A stretch of DNA of 7,807 nt from JBDRGC01 sp043818215 (GTDB lineage Bacteria > Chloroflexota > Anaerolineae > Anaerolineales > UBA11858): positions 1 through 7,807 of the forward strand of contig JBDRGC010000001.1 in assembly GCA_043818215.1 (NCBI GenBank), given 5' to 3'. The position numbers were made by a program, and so were the translations under genes. Every line of letters begins with the position of its first letter. Positions within the stretch are counted from its first letter, which is position 1. Positions 1 through 5,594 of this stretch are shown here, piece after piece. The notes beneath the pieces were generated by a model. The model had not been told where the DNA came from. It searched no databases and saw nothing but the letters and a program-made list of their open reading frames with translations.

Positions 1-218
1 GTTTTGAAAAGACAGGTCGAAAATGTGTGAAGAGTATCGTATATTCGTTAGGCAGGATGAGCATCTGGACACCTCTCTTGGTGGGATTTGTCCTAGCTTA
101 CCCTGTTTTTTGTTAATGTGCAAATGGACAAAGTCGAGCTAAGAAGGCATCTGCCAAGTCTCAGCAGTTGGAAAGGCTCAATTATTGGGATGCCAATGAC
201 AATGGCCTGGGTGCTCAG
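1..218 (+). other. Upstream remainder of the group II intron (probable domain IV and nearby), no ORF
   Basis: This stretch precedes domain V on the same strand and should belong to the intron. Local hairpins are visible: GGCAT (146-150) with ATGCC (190-194), and ATTGG (184-188) with CCAAT (193-197); these two overlap and are alternatives. No reverse-transcriptase or maturase residues are recognisable in any frame. The space is too short for domains I-III plus a protein, so the 5' part is outside the window or deleted. Confidence 0.45.
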
Positions 219-252
219 GAGCCGTGTGAGGCGAAAGTCTCAAGCACGGTTC
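219..252 (+). ncRNA. Group II intron domain V (catalytic hairpin)
   Basis: This 34-nt element reads as a canonical group II intron domain V. It starts GAGCCGTG and ends CACGGTTC, and these pair as the lower stem, including a G-U pair. A short bulge follows, then an upper stem GAGGC/GTCTC closed by a GAAA tetraloop at 232-235. The AGC triad at 220-222 is the conserved metal-binding triad of the ribozyme core. Length, tetraloop, bulge position and triad all match the family. Domain V carries the active site for self-splicing and retrohoming. No intron-encoded protein is visible in the preceding 218 bases, so the remainder lies left of the window or is truncated. Confidence 0.9.
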
Positions 253-253
253 T

Positions 254-294
254 GTAGTAGGGGAGGGGCGGGCGACCGCTCCTCCTACTATAAC
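254..294 (+). ncRNA. Group II intron domain VI-like hairpin and probable 3' intron end
   Basis: Directly after domain V, AGTAGG (256-261) pairs with CCTACT (284-289), and GGGGCGG (265-271) pairs with CCGCTCC (276-282), with GCGA as the loop. This is the position and size expected for domain VI. The next bases, ATAAC, fit a 3' splice site of the A-Y type, so the intron probably ends near 294. I do not see a clean bulged branch-point adenosine: the A at 287, the usual distance from the end, appears base-paired. Some group IIC introns lack an obvious bulge, or my fold may be slightly off. Confidence 0.7.
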
Positions 295-671
295 TTAGGT
301 GGCGCTTTTCTTAGCCTAGATTATGCCACCATTCTTCTCCTATCGCAACTCATCTCAAATTTTAAAATTATAACAACCACTTCAAGCTCCGAATCCCTGA
401 CCTGCCCGGCGCTCTTGCGTTATCGCACTGAAGACACCATCAATTCGCAAAGAAGCAAGTGCATATCATTTCTGGCAATTGCTCCAAAAACATCCACAAA
501 GGAGCAAACAACAGGGGCATGGTGTGAAGGCGTCATAACCTAAACTTACCCAGACCCTTAAAGGCGATATTTCCTTCATTGTTTTGCCCCTTTATCCCTT
601 CACACGATGCCCCGCTTGATCAGCGTTCTCTCAAATACAAGGTCGTGGTATCTATCGAAAAGATATTGATT
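295..671. other. Intergenic region without a recognisable gene
   Basis: I find no supported gene here. A reading frame runs on the + strand from 118 to 543, but it crosses the intron domain V/VI structure, so it is not protein-coding in its first part, and its remainder resembles nothing I know. Two small palindromes are present: GGTGGC (298-303) with GCCACC (325-330) directly after the intron end, and a perfect 12-bp AT palindrome AATTTTAAAATT at 358-369. Confidence 0.5.
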
Positions 672-715
672 ATAGGTTATAAATAGGTTTTGAATAAGCT
701 ATGAATAGGTTATAA
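672..715 (+). repeat. Four 11-bp tandem direct repeats (ATAGGTT core)
   Basis: Units start at 672, 683, 694 and 705: ATAGGTTATAA, ATAGGTTTTGA, ATAAGCTATGA, ATAGGTTATAA. The first and last are identical over 11 bp and the third is the most diverged. The period is exactly 11 bp, about one helical turn. The last unit runs into the TATAAT box at 711-716, so the array occupies the promoter of the downstream gene pair. It could be a regulator-binding array or a simple satellite. Confidence 0.85.
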
Positions 716-716
716 T
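690..716 (+). promoter_or_regulatory. Putative sigma-70-type promoter for the 752-1285 gene pair
   Basis: A perfect TATAAT lies at 711-716. The best -35 is TTGAAT at 690-695 with a short 15-bp spacer, so the -35 is weak. Transcription would begin near 723, leaving a leader of about 30 nt before the ATG at 752. The direct repeats overlap the whole element, so a bound protein could cover the polymerase site. Confidence 0.45.
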
Positions 717-751
717 TGAACGATAGCTATAGAAACTACGGAGGCACACCT

Positions 752-1048
752 ATGGCAAAGGTGAAGAAGAACGTAATTATTGAAGGGTTGAGCGGTCGGA
801 TTGGGAACCTGGTTTTCAAGCAATATGGGGACAAGACGGTGGTATGTAAATGGCCGGAGCACGATCCGGGTCGGGTACCCACTCCAGGGGAGGCTCACCA
901 ACGCGGGCGGATCAAAGAAGCCGCGGTAATGGCAAAATCAGTCCTGGAGACGGAAGATGGGCAGGCGTATTATCAGGCAGCCAGGAAACGATTGGGGAAG
1001 CACAGTGCTTATCACACGGCAGTCTATGATTTCTTTGGCGTTCCGTAA
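752..1048 (+). CDS. Conserved protein of unknown function, 98 aa
   Basis: I start this gene at the ATG at 752 because a strong Shine-Dalgarno (GGAGG, 740-744) sits 7 bases before it. The frame stays open upstream to a TTG at 716, but that has no ribosome site and overlaps the TATAAT box. The protein is basic with no signal peptide or membrane segment. Near the N-terminus it has GLSGRIGNLVFKQYGDKTVV, followed by a helical Lys/Arg/Ala-rich part and a C-terminal YDFFGVP. From memory, this layout (a short 'G-x-L-V-F-x-x-Y-G-D' strand segment, an Ala-rich helix with Y-x-x-A, then a DFF tail) matches an uncharacterised family found in several bacterial phyla, usually followed by a small Ig-like protein as here. 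It is followed after 9 bp by its probable partner. No function can be assigned. Confidence 0.85.
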   Translation: MAKVKKNVIIEGLSGRIGNLVFKQYGDKTVVCKWPEHDPGRVPTPGEAHQRGRIKEAAVMAKSVLETEDGQAYYQAARKRLGKHSAYHTAVYDFFGVP

Positions 1049-1057
1049 GTAGTAACG

Positions 1058-1285
1058 GTGAAATTGGGAACCGATAGAGAAATGTTGATCCAGGTTCAGG
1101 ATAACGTGGGGGTGTGGGAAGTCAGCGTTGAGATTGACGGAGAAATTGGGATGGCTGAACCCTTGGAGGACCCCTGCGGTTTGTGGCGTTATTTGCTGAA
1201 TGAAACCTTCACCGGGCCAGTGAAGATATTCGCGAAGGACGGAATGGGAAACGTGGGGGAATGGAAAGGGACCTTGGCACTGTAA
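1058..1285 (+). CDS. Small Ig-like (beta-sandwich) protein of unknown function, 75 aa
   Basis: The gene starts with GTG at 1058, only 9 bp after the preceding stop, so the two are almost certainly one transcript. I see no strong ribosome-binding site, which fits translational coupling. The protein is acidic and has alternating strand-like segments: a 'DNVGVWEVSVEIDG' stretch, a central 'WRYLL' turn, then 'PVKIFAKDGMGNVGEW'. The A-x-D-x-x-G-N-x-G ending is typical of bacterial Ig-like and cadherin-like repeats. It has no signal peptide. A basic helical protein followed by an acidic Ig-like partner suggests the two may form a complex, but this is inference. The stop lies 5 bp from the stop of the convergent ABC exporter. 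Confidence 0.8.
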   Translation: MKLGTDREMLIQVQDNVGVWEVSVEIDGEIGMAEPLEDPCGLWRYLLNETFTGPVKIFAKDGMGNVGEWKGTLAL

Positions 1286-1290
1286 ATGGT

Positions 1291-2061
1291 TTACATTTGC
1301 CGGGTCTGCTGCCGCCAGGATTGAGCATAGCGGCCTTCAAGAGCCATAAGTTCAGCGTGGGTGCCAGACTCAATGATATGCCCCGCATCCATCACATGGA
1401 TGATATCGGCTTGCATCGCGGTGGTAAAACGATGTGTGACGATCAGGGCTGTCCGCCCGGCGACCAGTTCGCGAAAGCGTGAGAGCCAATCGGCCTCGGC
1501 CCAGGAATCCATATCGCTGGTAGGTTCGTCGAGGATGATCAGTTGGGCCTGACGCAAAAAAGCGCGCGCCAGGGCGATGCGCTGCCACTCGCCGACGCTC
1601 AACTCGGTCCCGCCAAACCACTGCCCCAAAACCGTCTGGTACCCCTTGGGCAACTTGGCAATGGGGATATCGGCCCCGGCGGCGCGGGCCGCGGCTTCGA
1701 TTTGCACATCATCATGATTGGCGTGCAGATCACCAAAGGCGATATTCAGGGCAACGGTGTCGTGATAATTGACCGGCGTCTGGAACAGCACCGTGATCAG
1801 GCGGCGCAGTCCTGCCAACGATAGATCGCGCAGGTTGACTCCGTCCAGGGTGATCCCCCCTGAATCAGGATCATAGAAGCGGCATAATAGTTTGATCAGG
1901 GTGCTTTTCCCAGCCCCATTCTCGCCCACAATCGCCACAATCTGTCCGGCTGGGATATCGAGGCTGAACCCATCCAAAGCTAGGCGGTTGCTGCCGGGGT
2001 AATGAAACTCAACCCCCTGCAGGGATATCCCCTGAGTAAGTTTCGGCTGCCGTACTCCCTC
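1291..2061 (-). CDS. ABC exporter of the lasso cluster, ATPase half (frame-shifted from its membrane half)
   Basis: This is the nucleotide-binding domain of the exporter that would pump the mature lasso peptide out of the cell. Counting from the Met at 1977, it has a complete Walker A (GENGAGKST, residues 18-26), a Q-loop (LFQTP, Gln66), signature LSVGEWQ (126-132), Walker B ending ILDEP (Asp150, Glu151) and the switch His182 in VTHR. The signature deviates from LSGGQ but keeps Ser and the second Gly. The frame continues upstream of 1977 to 2061 with coding-like residues (EGVRQPK, GVEFHYPG) that normally link membrane and ATPase domains, so the Met at 1977 is not a true start. A one-base expansion in the run at 2061-2066 separates it from the 2009-3133 frame. 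Corrected, the two halves give one protein of about 600 aa, the normal size of such exporters. Confidence 0.88.
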   Translation of the reverse strand, partial: EGVRQPKLTQGISLQGVEFHYPGSNRLALDGFSLDIPAGQIVAIVGENGAGKSTLIKLLCRFYDPDSGGITLDGVNLRDLSLAGLRRLITVLFQTPVNYHDTVALNIAFGDLHANHDDVQIEAAARAAGADIPIAKLPKGYQTVLGQWFGGTELSVGEWQRIALARAFLRQAQLIILDEPTSDMDSWAEADWLSRFRELVAGRTALIVTHRFTTAMQADIIHVMDAGHIIESGTHAELMALEGRYAQSWRQQTRQM

Positions 2062-3133
2062 CCCCCGCCGGGTCGTCGATCTTTGGTTTCAAAGCCAGGA
2101 AATCGAACAAGTTCTCCAGGAAGATGATATTGCGGTAAATATCGCCGACGTTGCTCAAGAGGGTGCGCATGATGCGTTGGCCCTGGTTGAAAGCTGCATA
2201 GAACAGGGCCAGGTCGCCTAAGCTAAATACACCCTGGACAGCGCGCCAGACCATCCAGGCCAGGGCCAAACCGGTGACCAGCAGAGCAACCCCGCCAGCA
2301 GCCAGTTCGGTGACCATCTGGTCTTGGGTGAGTTTCAGGCGGTCAGTACGCAGCTTGGCGCGCAGATTTTGAAAGGAACCCTGGAAGTAGTCGCCCAGAT
2401 CAAAGAGACGGATTTCAGCGGCAGCCCGATGCAAGGTGATCATCCAATCGAAATAGCGCACCCGGCGCTCGTTGACTGTATTGCGCACCCGCCAGCGGTG
2501 AAACCGGATCGTAGCCCGCGCCACCACCCAGAAAGCTGGAATTGTGCTCAAGAACAGGATCAGCGGTAGCCAGACGGAATAAGCCAGCAACACACCGCCC
2601 ATAGCGATCAGAGTGATCGCGTTTTGGGCCAGACTCCCCAGGTTTTCTAGCAAGGCGACGGGCTTGTTGAGGGCATCGACATGGGCACGGTGCAAAATAT
2701 CATAATATGCTGGGGTTTCATAGAAGCTCAGGTCTAGGGCCAGGGCTTGCTGGTGAATCAGGCCCTGGATGTGATCCCCCACCAGCTCCGATTGGGCAGT
2801 CCGTACCCAGGTGGTAATGCCGCTCAAAACCTTGTTGAGCAGCATTACCCCGGCCATCAAGCCTATCCATAGCATGGGTTGCTGGAAAGCATCCCAGCCG
2901 GGGGCGCGGCCGGAATCCAAAGCCAGCACCAAGCTGTCTACCACGGCCCGTGTCAGATAGACTGTGGCGACGGGCACCAGACCGTTCAACACCAACAGGA
3001 TAGCCCAGGCAATCGTCCAGGGACGAGCCGCGCGCCAGATCAACCTCAGCGCGTGCGGCAGGTAGGGCATTTGGCCCCTCAATTCCTTAATTTTGGGGAA
3101 TAAGTTTTTATGCATTTGGCCCCATTTGCTCAA
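2009..3133 (-). CDS. ABC exporter of the lasso cluster, transmembrane half
   Basis: This encodes the membrane domain of a half-transporter that should dimerise in the inner membrane. Several hydrophobic helices are visible, for example IAWAILLVLNGLVPVATVYL, PMLWIGLMAGVMLL, GGVLLAYSVWLPLILFLS and a late GGVALLVTGLALAWMVW. Typical ABC coupling-helix elements include LDLSFYETPAYYDIL. The authentic sequence ends near residue 357 (position 2063); the last residues to the stop at 2009 are out-of-frame. Three starts are possible: TTG at 3133, ATG at 3115 overlapping the cyclase stop, and ATG at 3070 with the best Shine-Dalgarno (GAGGGG). The overlap with the cyclase end indicates translational coupling. 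The family is the multidrug/peptide exporter type common as 'D' in lasso clusters. Confidence 0.85.
   Translation of the reverse strand: MSKWGQMHKNLFPKIKELRGQMPYLPHALRLIWRAARPWTIAWAILLVLNGLVPVATVYLTRAVVDSLVLALDSGRAPGWDAFQQPMLWIGLMAGVMLLNKVLSGITTWVRTAQSELVGDHIQGLIHQQALALDLSFYETPAYYDILHRAHVDALNKPVALLENLGSLAQNAITLIAMGGVLLAYSVWLPLILFLSTIPAFWVVARATIRFHRWRVRNTVNERRVRYFDWMITLHRAAAEIRLFDLGDYFQGSFQNLRAKLRTDRLKLTQDQMVTELAAGGVALLVTGLALAWMVWRAVQGVFSLGDLALFYAAFNQGQRIMRTLLSNVGDIYRNIIFLENLFDFLALKPKIDDPAGGGSTAAETYSGDIPAGG
2061..2066 (-). other. Frameshift site in the ABC exporter (homopolymer of six)
   Basis: Six C on the + strand (six G on the coding strand) lie exactly where the membrane-domain frame must pass to the ATPase frame. 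Removing one G gives a smooth reading ...KIDDPAGEGVRQPK... into the ATPase. It could be a true indel mutation, a sequencing or assembly error, or, less likely, slippage at the G-run. Confidence 0.85.
3067..3123 (-). repeat. 12-bp direct repeat carrying two alternative exporter starts
   Basis: On the coding strand GGGGCCAAATGC occurs at 3123-3112 and again at 3078-3067. Each copy holds a G-rich ribosome-site-like tract followed by an in-frame ATG of the exporter (3115 and 3070). The second copy is preceded by GA, giving the stronger GAGGGG. The repeat explains why the start of the exporter is ambiguous. Confidence 0.6.
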
Positions 3134-5147
3134 TATGCGCCTGCATGGCCTCCGCCAGCCCCGGGTTCAGGAACTGCTCCACCTGGATCGCCGAGATCAG
3201 TTCATCCCGCGGCGGCGGGGCGTCTTCTTCGAAAGCCGCGGGCCTATACTCCGCGATGGCCGCCCGCACCCGCTTGGCATCCAGGCAGTGGAACTCCCCT
3301 CCAGCATCCAGCCATTCCAGCAGCGTGGAATGCAGCAGGGGGATGACCTGCTCTTGCATCATCTGCTGCCGCCGCTCGCGGTTGGCGTCCAGGGCCGGGT
3401 CGTCTTTGCTTTTGTTCCAGCGCACATTATCGGGCAAGATACCCTCCAACGCACTGCGGAAGAGCCAGCGCTTCCAGCCGGTTTTCATGAACATCTCCGG
3501 GGGCAGGCCCAGAGCAAATTCGATGATGCGCCGGTCGAGCAGGGGGTAGGCGTAGGCGATGCCGTGCCTGGCTCCCGCAGCCGCCCAGCCCTCGATGCGG
3601 TGGGTCATATGACCACTCTCCACTAGAGCCAGTTGATAGGGGCGCACCCCCAGGCGTTCATTAAGTTGGTTGCGGGGAAGTTCATCAGCAGCAGAGAGCC
3701 GGGAGCGGAAATCATCCTGAAAAACAGTGGGGAGTTGCTGTCCTCCACGACGGGCGATGGATTTCGCCAACTGACCATCGGGTCGCAGTTTGACGATCAC
3801 TTCATCAAGAACCCAGGGCTGAATCAGTGCGCTAAATATCCCGCTGCGCAGGCTACCGCCGTGCAGATTGGCGCGCATTTTTAATTCGCGGAAGCAGGTG
3901 CCCCACCGGCCCCGGCGCAGCATCTCCAGGAAGAAGCCGCGCCCGTTGAAGGCGACCAACTCGTCCCCGCCCCAACCAGAGAGCATGGTGCGGATGCCCA
4001 GCGTCTCGGCCTGGCGGCAGACATCGGCTTCTAAAATGAAGGTTGATAAGGGGATCGTTTGTTTATCCAGATTGGCATGAGTTAACTCTCGAACACTGAG
4101 GCGCGTGAAAAAGGGCTGGAAGCCTTCTCGCTCGCAGATATCCTTGATCTGCAAACGTTCGTCATCTTCCAGGTATTCATCGCCGGCTTCGATTTGCGGC
4201 GACCATGAGAATCCACCAGCCAGATTTGCTCCATTTTCCTTCAGGGCACGCGCTGCCAGCACCGCCACACTGGAAGAATCCAAACCGCTGCTCAGGTGGG
4301 CACCCACTGGAAAAGCCGAACGGGTACGGCAGGTGACGGCCTGCGTGTACAATTCCACCAATCTCTCGACGTATTCTTCGTCTTTCGCAAAACGCACTTC
4401 AGGACCCTGACCCGGCTGCCAGAAGGCCCAGGTTTTCACGCCCTGCTTGTCTACCTTCAGGGCGTGCGCCGGGGGCAGCTTTTTGATCGCGGCAAAAAAG
4501 GTGCGTTCGGCGTGGGGGAAGTGAGAGTTATTTTTTAGATGTGCTGCCAGATAGGCGTAATCCAAATCCCGTGGCACGGCGGGGTGGGATAAGAGGGCCT
4601 CGATATCGGAAGCGAAGAGAAATTGTTTTGCTCCGGCATGATAGTAGAGGGGGCGAGTCCCTGGATAATCGCGGGCTAAAAATAGGCGTTTTTCGCGTTC
4701 GTCCCAAATGGCGAAGGCGAAATCGCCGAGAAATTTGGCAGGACTATCTAGCCCCCATTTCTGATAAGCCAGCAAGATCAGTTGGCTGTCGGGGATGGCA
4801 GATTTCGGATTGTCGATTTCAGATTGCGGATTGGCAAAAGGGAAATCGTCAATCCGCAATCCTTCGACTTTACTCAGGACAGGTCTCAAATCAGCAATCA
4901 ATTCCTCCCGATTGTCAAGATGGGCATCGGCGGTGATGGTCAGCCCTGCAGACCCGGAAGGCAGCTTTTCGTCCCGCGACTCCGGCGAGACGCAGGTCAA
5001 CTGGTGACCCAGGGCGATGGGTCCTTTCTGCCAGGTATGGCTCCCGCCGCGGCCGTAATGGGCCAGGGCAGCAATCATTCCGCTGAAAGAGTCCGGGGGC
5101 AGGGGTTGCTCTTTTGTCTTGTTGTAGATTCCGTAAATGGCGCTCAT
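3108..5147 (-). CDS. Lasso peptide macrocyclase (asparagine-synthetase-like), 679 aa
   Basis: This is the 'C' enzyme of lasso biosynthesis. It adenylates an Asp or Glu side chain of the core peptide and closes an isopeptide ring onto the N-terminal amine. An N-terminal glutaminase-like (Ntn) domain occupies roughly residues 1-190, with LGDFAFAIWD and LFLARDYPGTRPLYY conserved. The protein begins MSAIYG instead of MCGI, so the catalytic cysteine of glutamine hydrolysis is absent, as expected for an enzyme that does not use ammonia. The synthetase domain has the ATP pyrophosphatase P-loop SSGLDSSS (286-293) and LSGWGGDE (389-396), both intact. The start at 5147 has AAAGAGG just upstream. Residues about 88-119 are a low-complexity insertion (see the separate entry). 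It precedes and overlaps the exporter. A plain asparagine synthetase is unlikely given the missing Cys and the B1/B2/ABC neighbours. Confidence 0.9.
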   Translation of the reverse strand: MSAIYGIYNKTKEQPLPPDSFSGMIAALAHYGRGGSHTWQKGPIALGHQLTCVSPESRDEKLPSGSAGLTITADAHLDNREELIADLRPVLSKVEGLRIDDFPFANPQSEIDNPKSAIPDSQLILLAYQKWGLDSPAKFLGDFAFAIWDEREKRLFLARDYPGTRPLYYHAGAKQFLFASDIEALLSHPAVPRDLDYAYLAAHLKNNSHFPHAERTFFAAIKKLPPAHALKVDKQGVKTWAFWQPGQGPEVRFAKDEEYVERLVELYTQAVTCRTRSAFPVGAHLSSGLDSSSVAVLAARALKENGANLAGGFSWSPQIEAGDEYLEDDERLQIKDICEREGFQPFFTRLSVRELTHANLDKQTIPLSTFILEADVCRQAETLGIRTMLSGWGGDELVAFNGRGFFLEMLRRGRWGTCFRELKMRANLHGGSLRSGIFSALIQPWVLDEVIVKLRPDGQLAKSIARRGGQQLPTVFQDDFRSRLSAADELPRNQLNERLGVRPYQLALVESGHMTHRIEGWAAAGARHGIAYAYPLLDRRIIEFALGLPPEMFMKTGWKRWLFRSALEGILPDNVRWNKSKDDPALDANRERRQQMMQEQVIPLLHSTLLEWLDAGGEFHCLDAKRVRAAIAEYRPAAFEEDAPPPRDELISAIQVEQFLNPGLAEAMQAHIEQMGPNA
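4789..4884 (-). repeat. Dispersed-repeat-like insert inside the lasso cyclase gene
   Basis: The cyclase glutaminase domain is interrupted at residues about 88-119, between ELIADL and SQLILLAYQKWG, which would otherwise join with a short loop. The DNA contains a CCTGTCCTGAGTAAAGTCGA block (4884-4865). It is followed by tandem-like units of the ATCCGCAATC / ATCTGAAATC / ATCCGAAATC type (coding strand, about 4859-4797). Both word types are familiar to me as short dispersed or microsatellite-like repeats of environmental genomes, translating as '...VLSKVEG...' and '...NPQSEIDNPKSAI...'. The insert keeps the frame. Confidence 0.65.
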
Positions 5148-5176
5148 GAAACCTCTTTCCTTTTCGTGTCATTCTG

Positions 5177-5189
5177 CGGGCTTTGCCCG
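5177..5189. repeat. Short hairpin in dispersed-repeat-like sequence upstream of the cyclase
   Basis: CGGGC-TTT-GCCCG forms a perfect 5-bp hairpin inside a stretch (about 5168-5220) reading CATTCTGCGGGCTTTGCCCG followed by GAAGGATC. This wording resembles intergenic dispersed repeats seen in many environmental genomes. It sits about 30 bp before the cyclase start and would lie in its leader RNA. Confidence 0.45.
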
Positions 5190-5250
5190 AAGGATCTGCC
5201 CGTTCTCGCTGCCCGAAGGGCCGCAAAGGGTGGCGTGCGTGTCGTGGTAT

Positions 5251-5351
5251 CGCCAGAAGGTAATTGCTCAAAATCCAGTTTAGAGGAACCGGGTTTCTCA
5301 GAGAAACCCTGCAAGAAAATGAAACCTTATTTTGAGCAGGTTCGCCAGAAG
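5251..5351. mobile_element. MITE-like hairpin element flanked by 9-bp direct repeats
   Basis: A 10-bp inverted repeat, TGCTCAAAAT (5265-5274) and ATTTTGAGCA (5329-5338), encloses a perfect palindrome GGGTTTCTCAGAGAAACCC (5291-5309). The whole unit is flanked by identical 9-bp direct repeats CGCCAGAAG at 5251-5259 and 5343-5351, as a target-site duplication would be. There is no coding capacity. The terminal repeats start 5 bp inside each direct repeat rather than directly at it, which weakens the transposon reading. It could instead be a REP-like palindrome. It lies in the leader of the cyclase gene. Confidence 0.5.
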
Positions 5352-5358
5352 TATATCA
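5350..5358 (-). promoter_or_regulatory. Possible extended -10 promoter for the cyclase/exporter
   Basis: On the - strand TGA-TATACT (5358-5350) is an extended -10 type element, with no clear -35 upstream. It would give a leader of about 195 nt containing the palindromic unit and the small hairpin before the cyclase start. It suggests that C and D may be transcribed apart from B1, B2 and the RT. Confidence 0.3.
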
Positions 5359-5359
5359 A

Positions 5360-5580
5360 ATAATGCTGGAGAAGAGAGATTTTTCCCCGCCGGAAGAAGT
5401 ACATGACGGCACAGTAGGAATGGGGGGCGGTTCTGGCTCGCGCTTCCACCGGCCTGCTAGCTCGTGGGGACAAGGATTCCTGCGTGATTCTGCCGCAACG
5501 GGTGTCTTCGCTTGTCCTCCGTCGCGTATTTGATCCGGCCCACTAGACAACAGACCCCAAATATGGAAAAAAACCATCAA
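5360..5580. other. Non-coding stretch between the palindromic unit and the structured region
   Basis: No convincing gene is visible. The - strand is open for 74 codons (5356-5580), but the product is Pro/Arg-rich without recognisable motifs and has no ribosome site. A faint resemblance to the variable C-terminal tail of TnpB-type transposon proteins was not strong enough to annotate. Confidence 0.4.
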
Positions 5581-5594
5581 TCACAATCCCTATC

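Noticed and set aside
118..543. Open + strand frame of 141 codons
   Set aside because: It runs through the domain V/VI RNA structure, lacks a ribosome site at its GTG start, and its protein shows no family features.
1282..1294. Bidirectional terminator between the convergent genes
   Set aside because: GTAAA-TGG-TTTAC is only a 5-bp AT-rich stem without a T-run; too weak to annotate.
1370..1621. Alternative - strand frame over the ATPase domain and the various + strand frames over B1, B2, RT, cyclase and exporter
   Set aside because: These are shadows of well-supported genes with conserved catalytic motifs; the shadow products have no family features.
5400..5560. Possible TnpB C-terminal remnant (Pro/Arg-rich tail on the - strand)
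   Set aside because: Resemblance is only to the variable tails of such proteins. No zinc-finger CxxC or catalytic residues are present.
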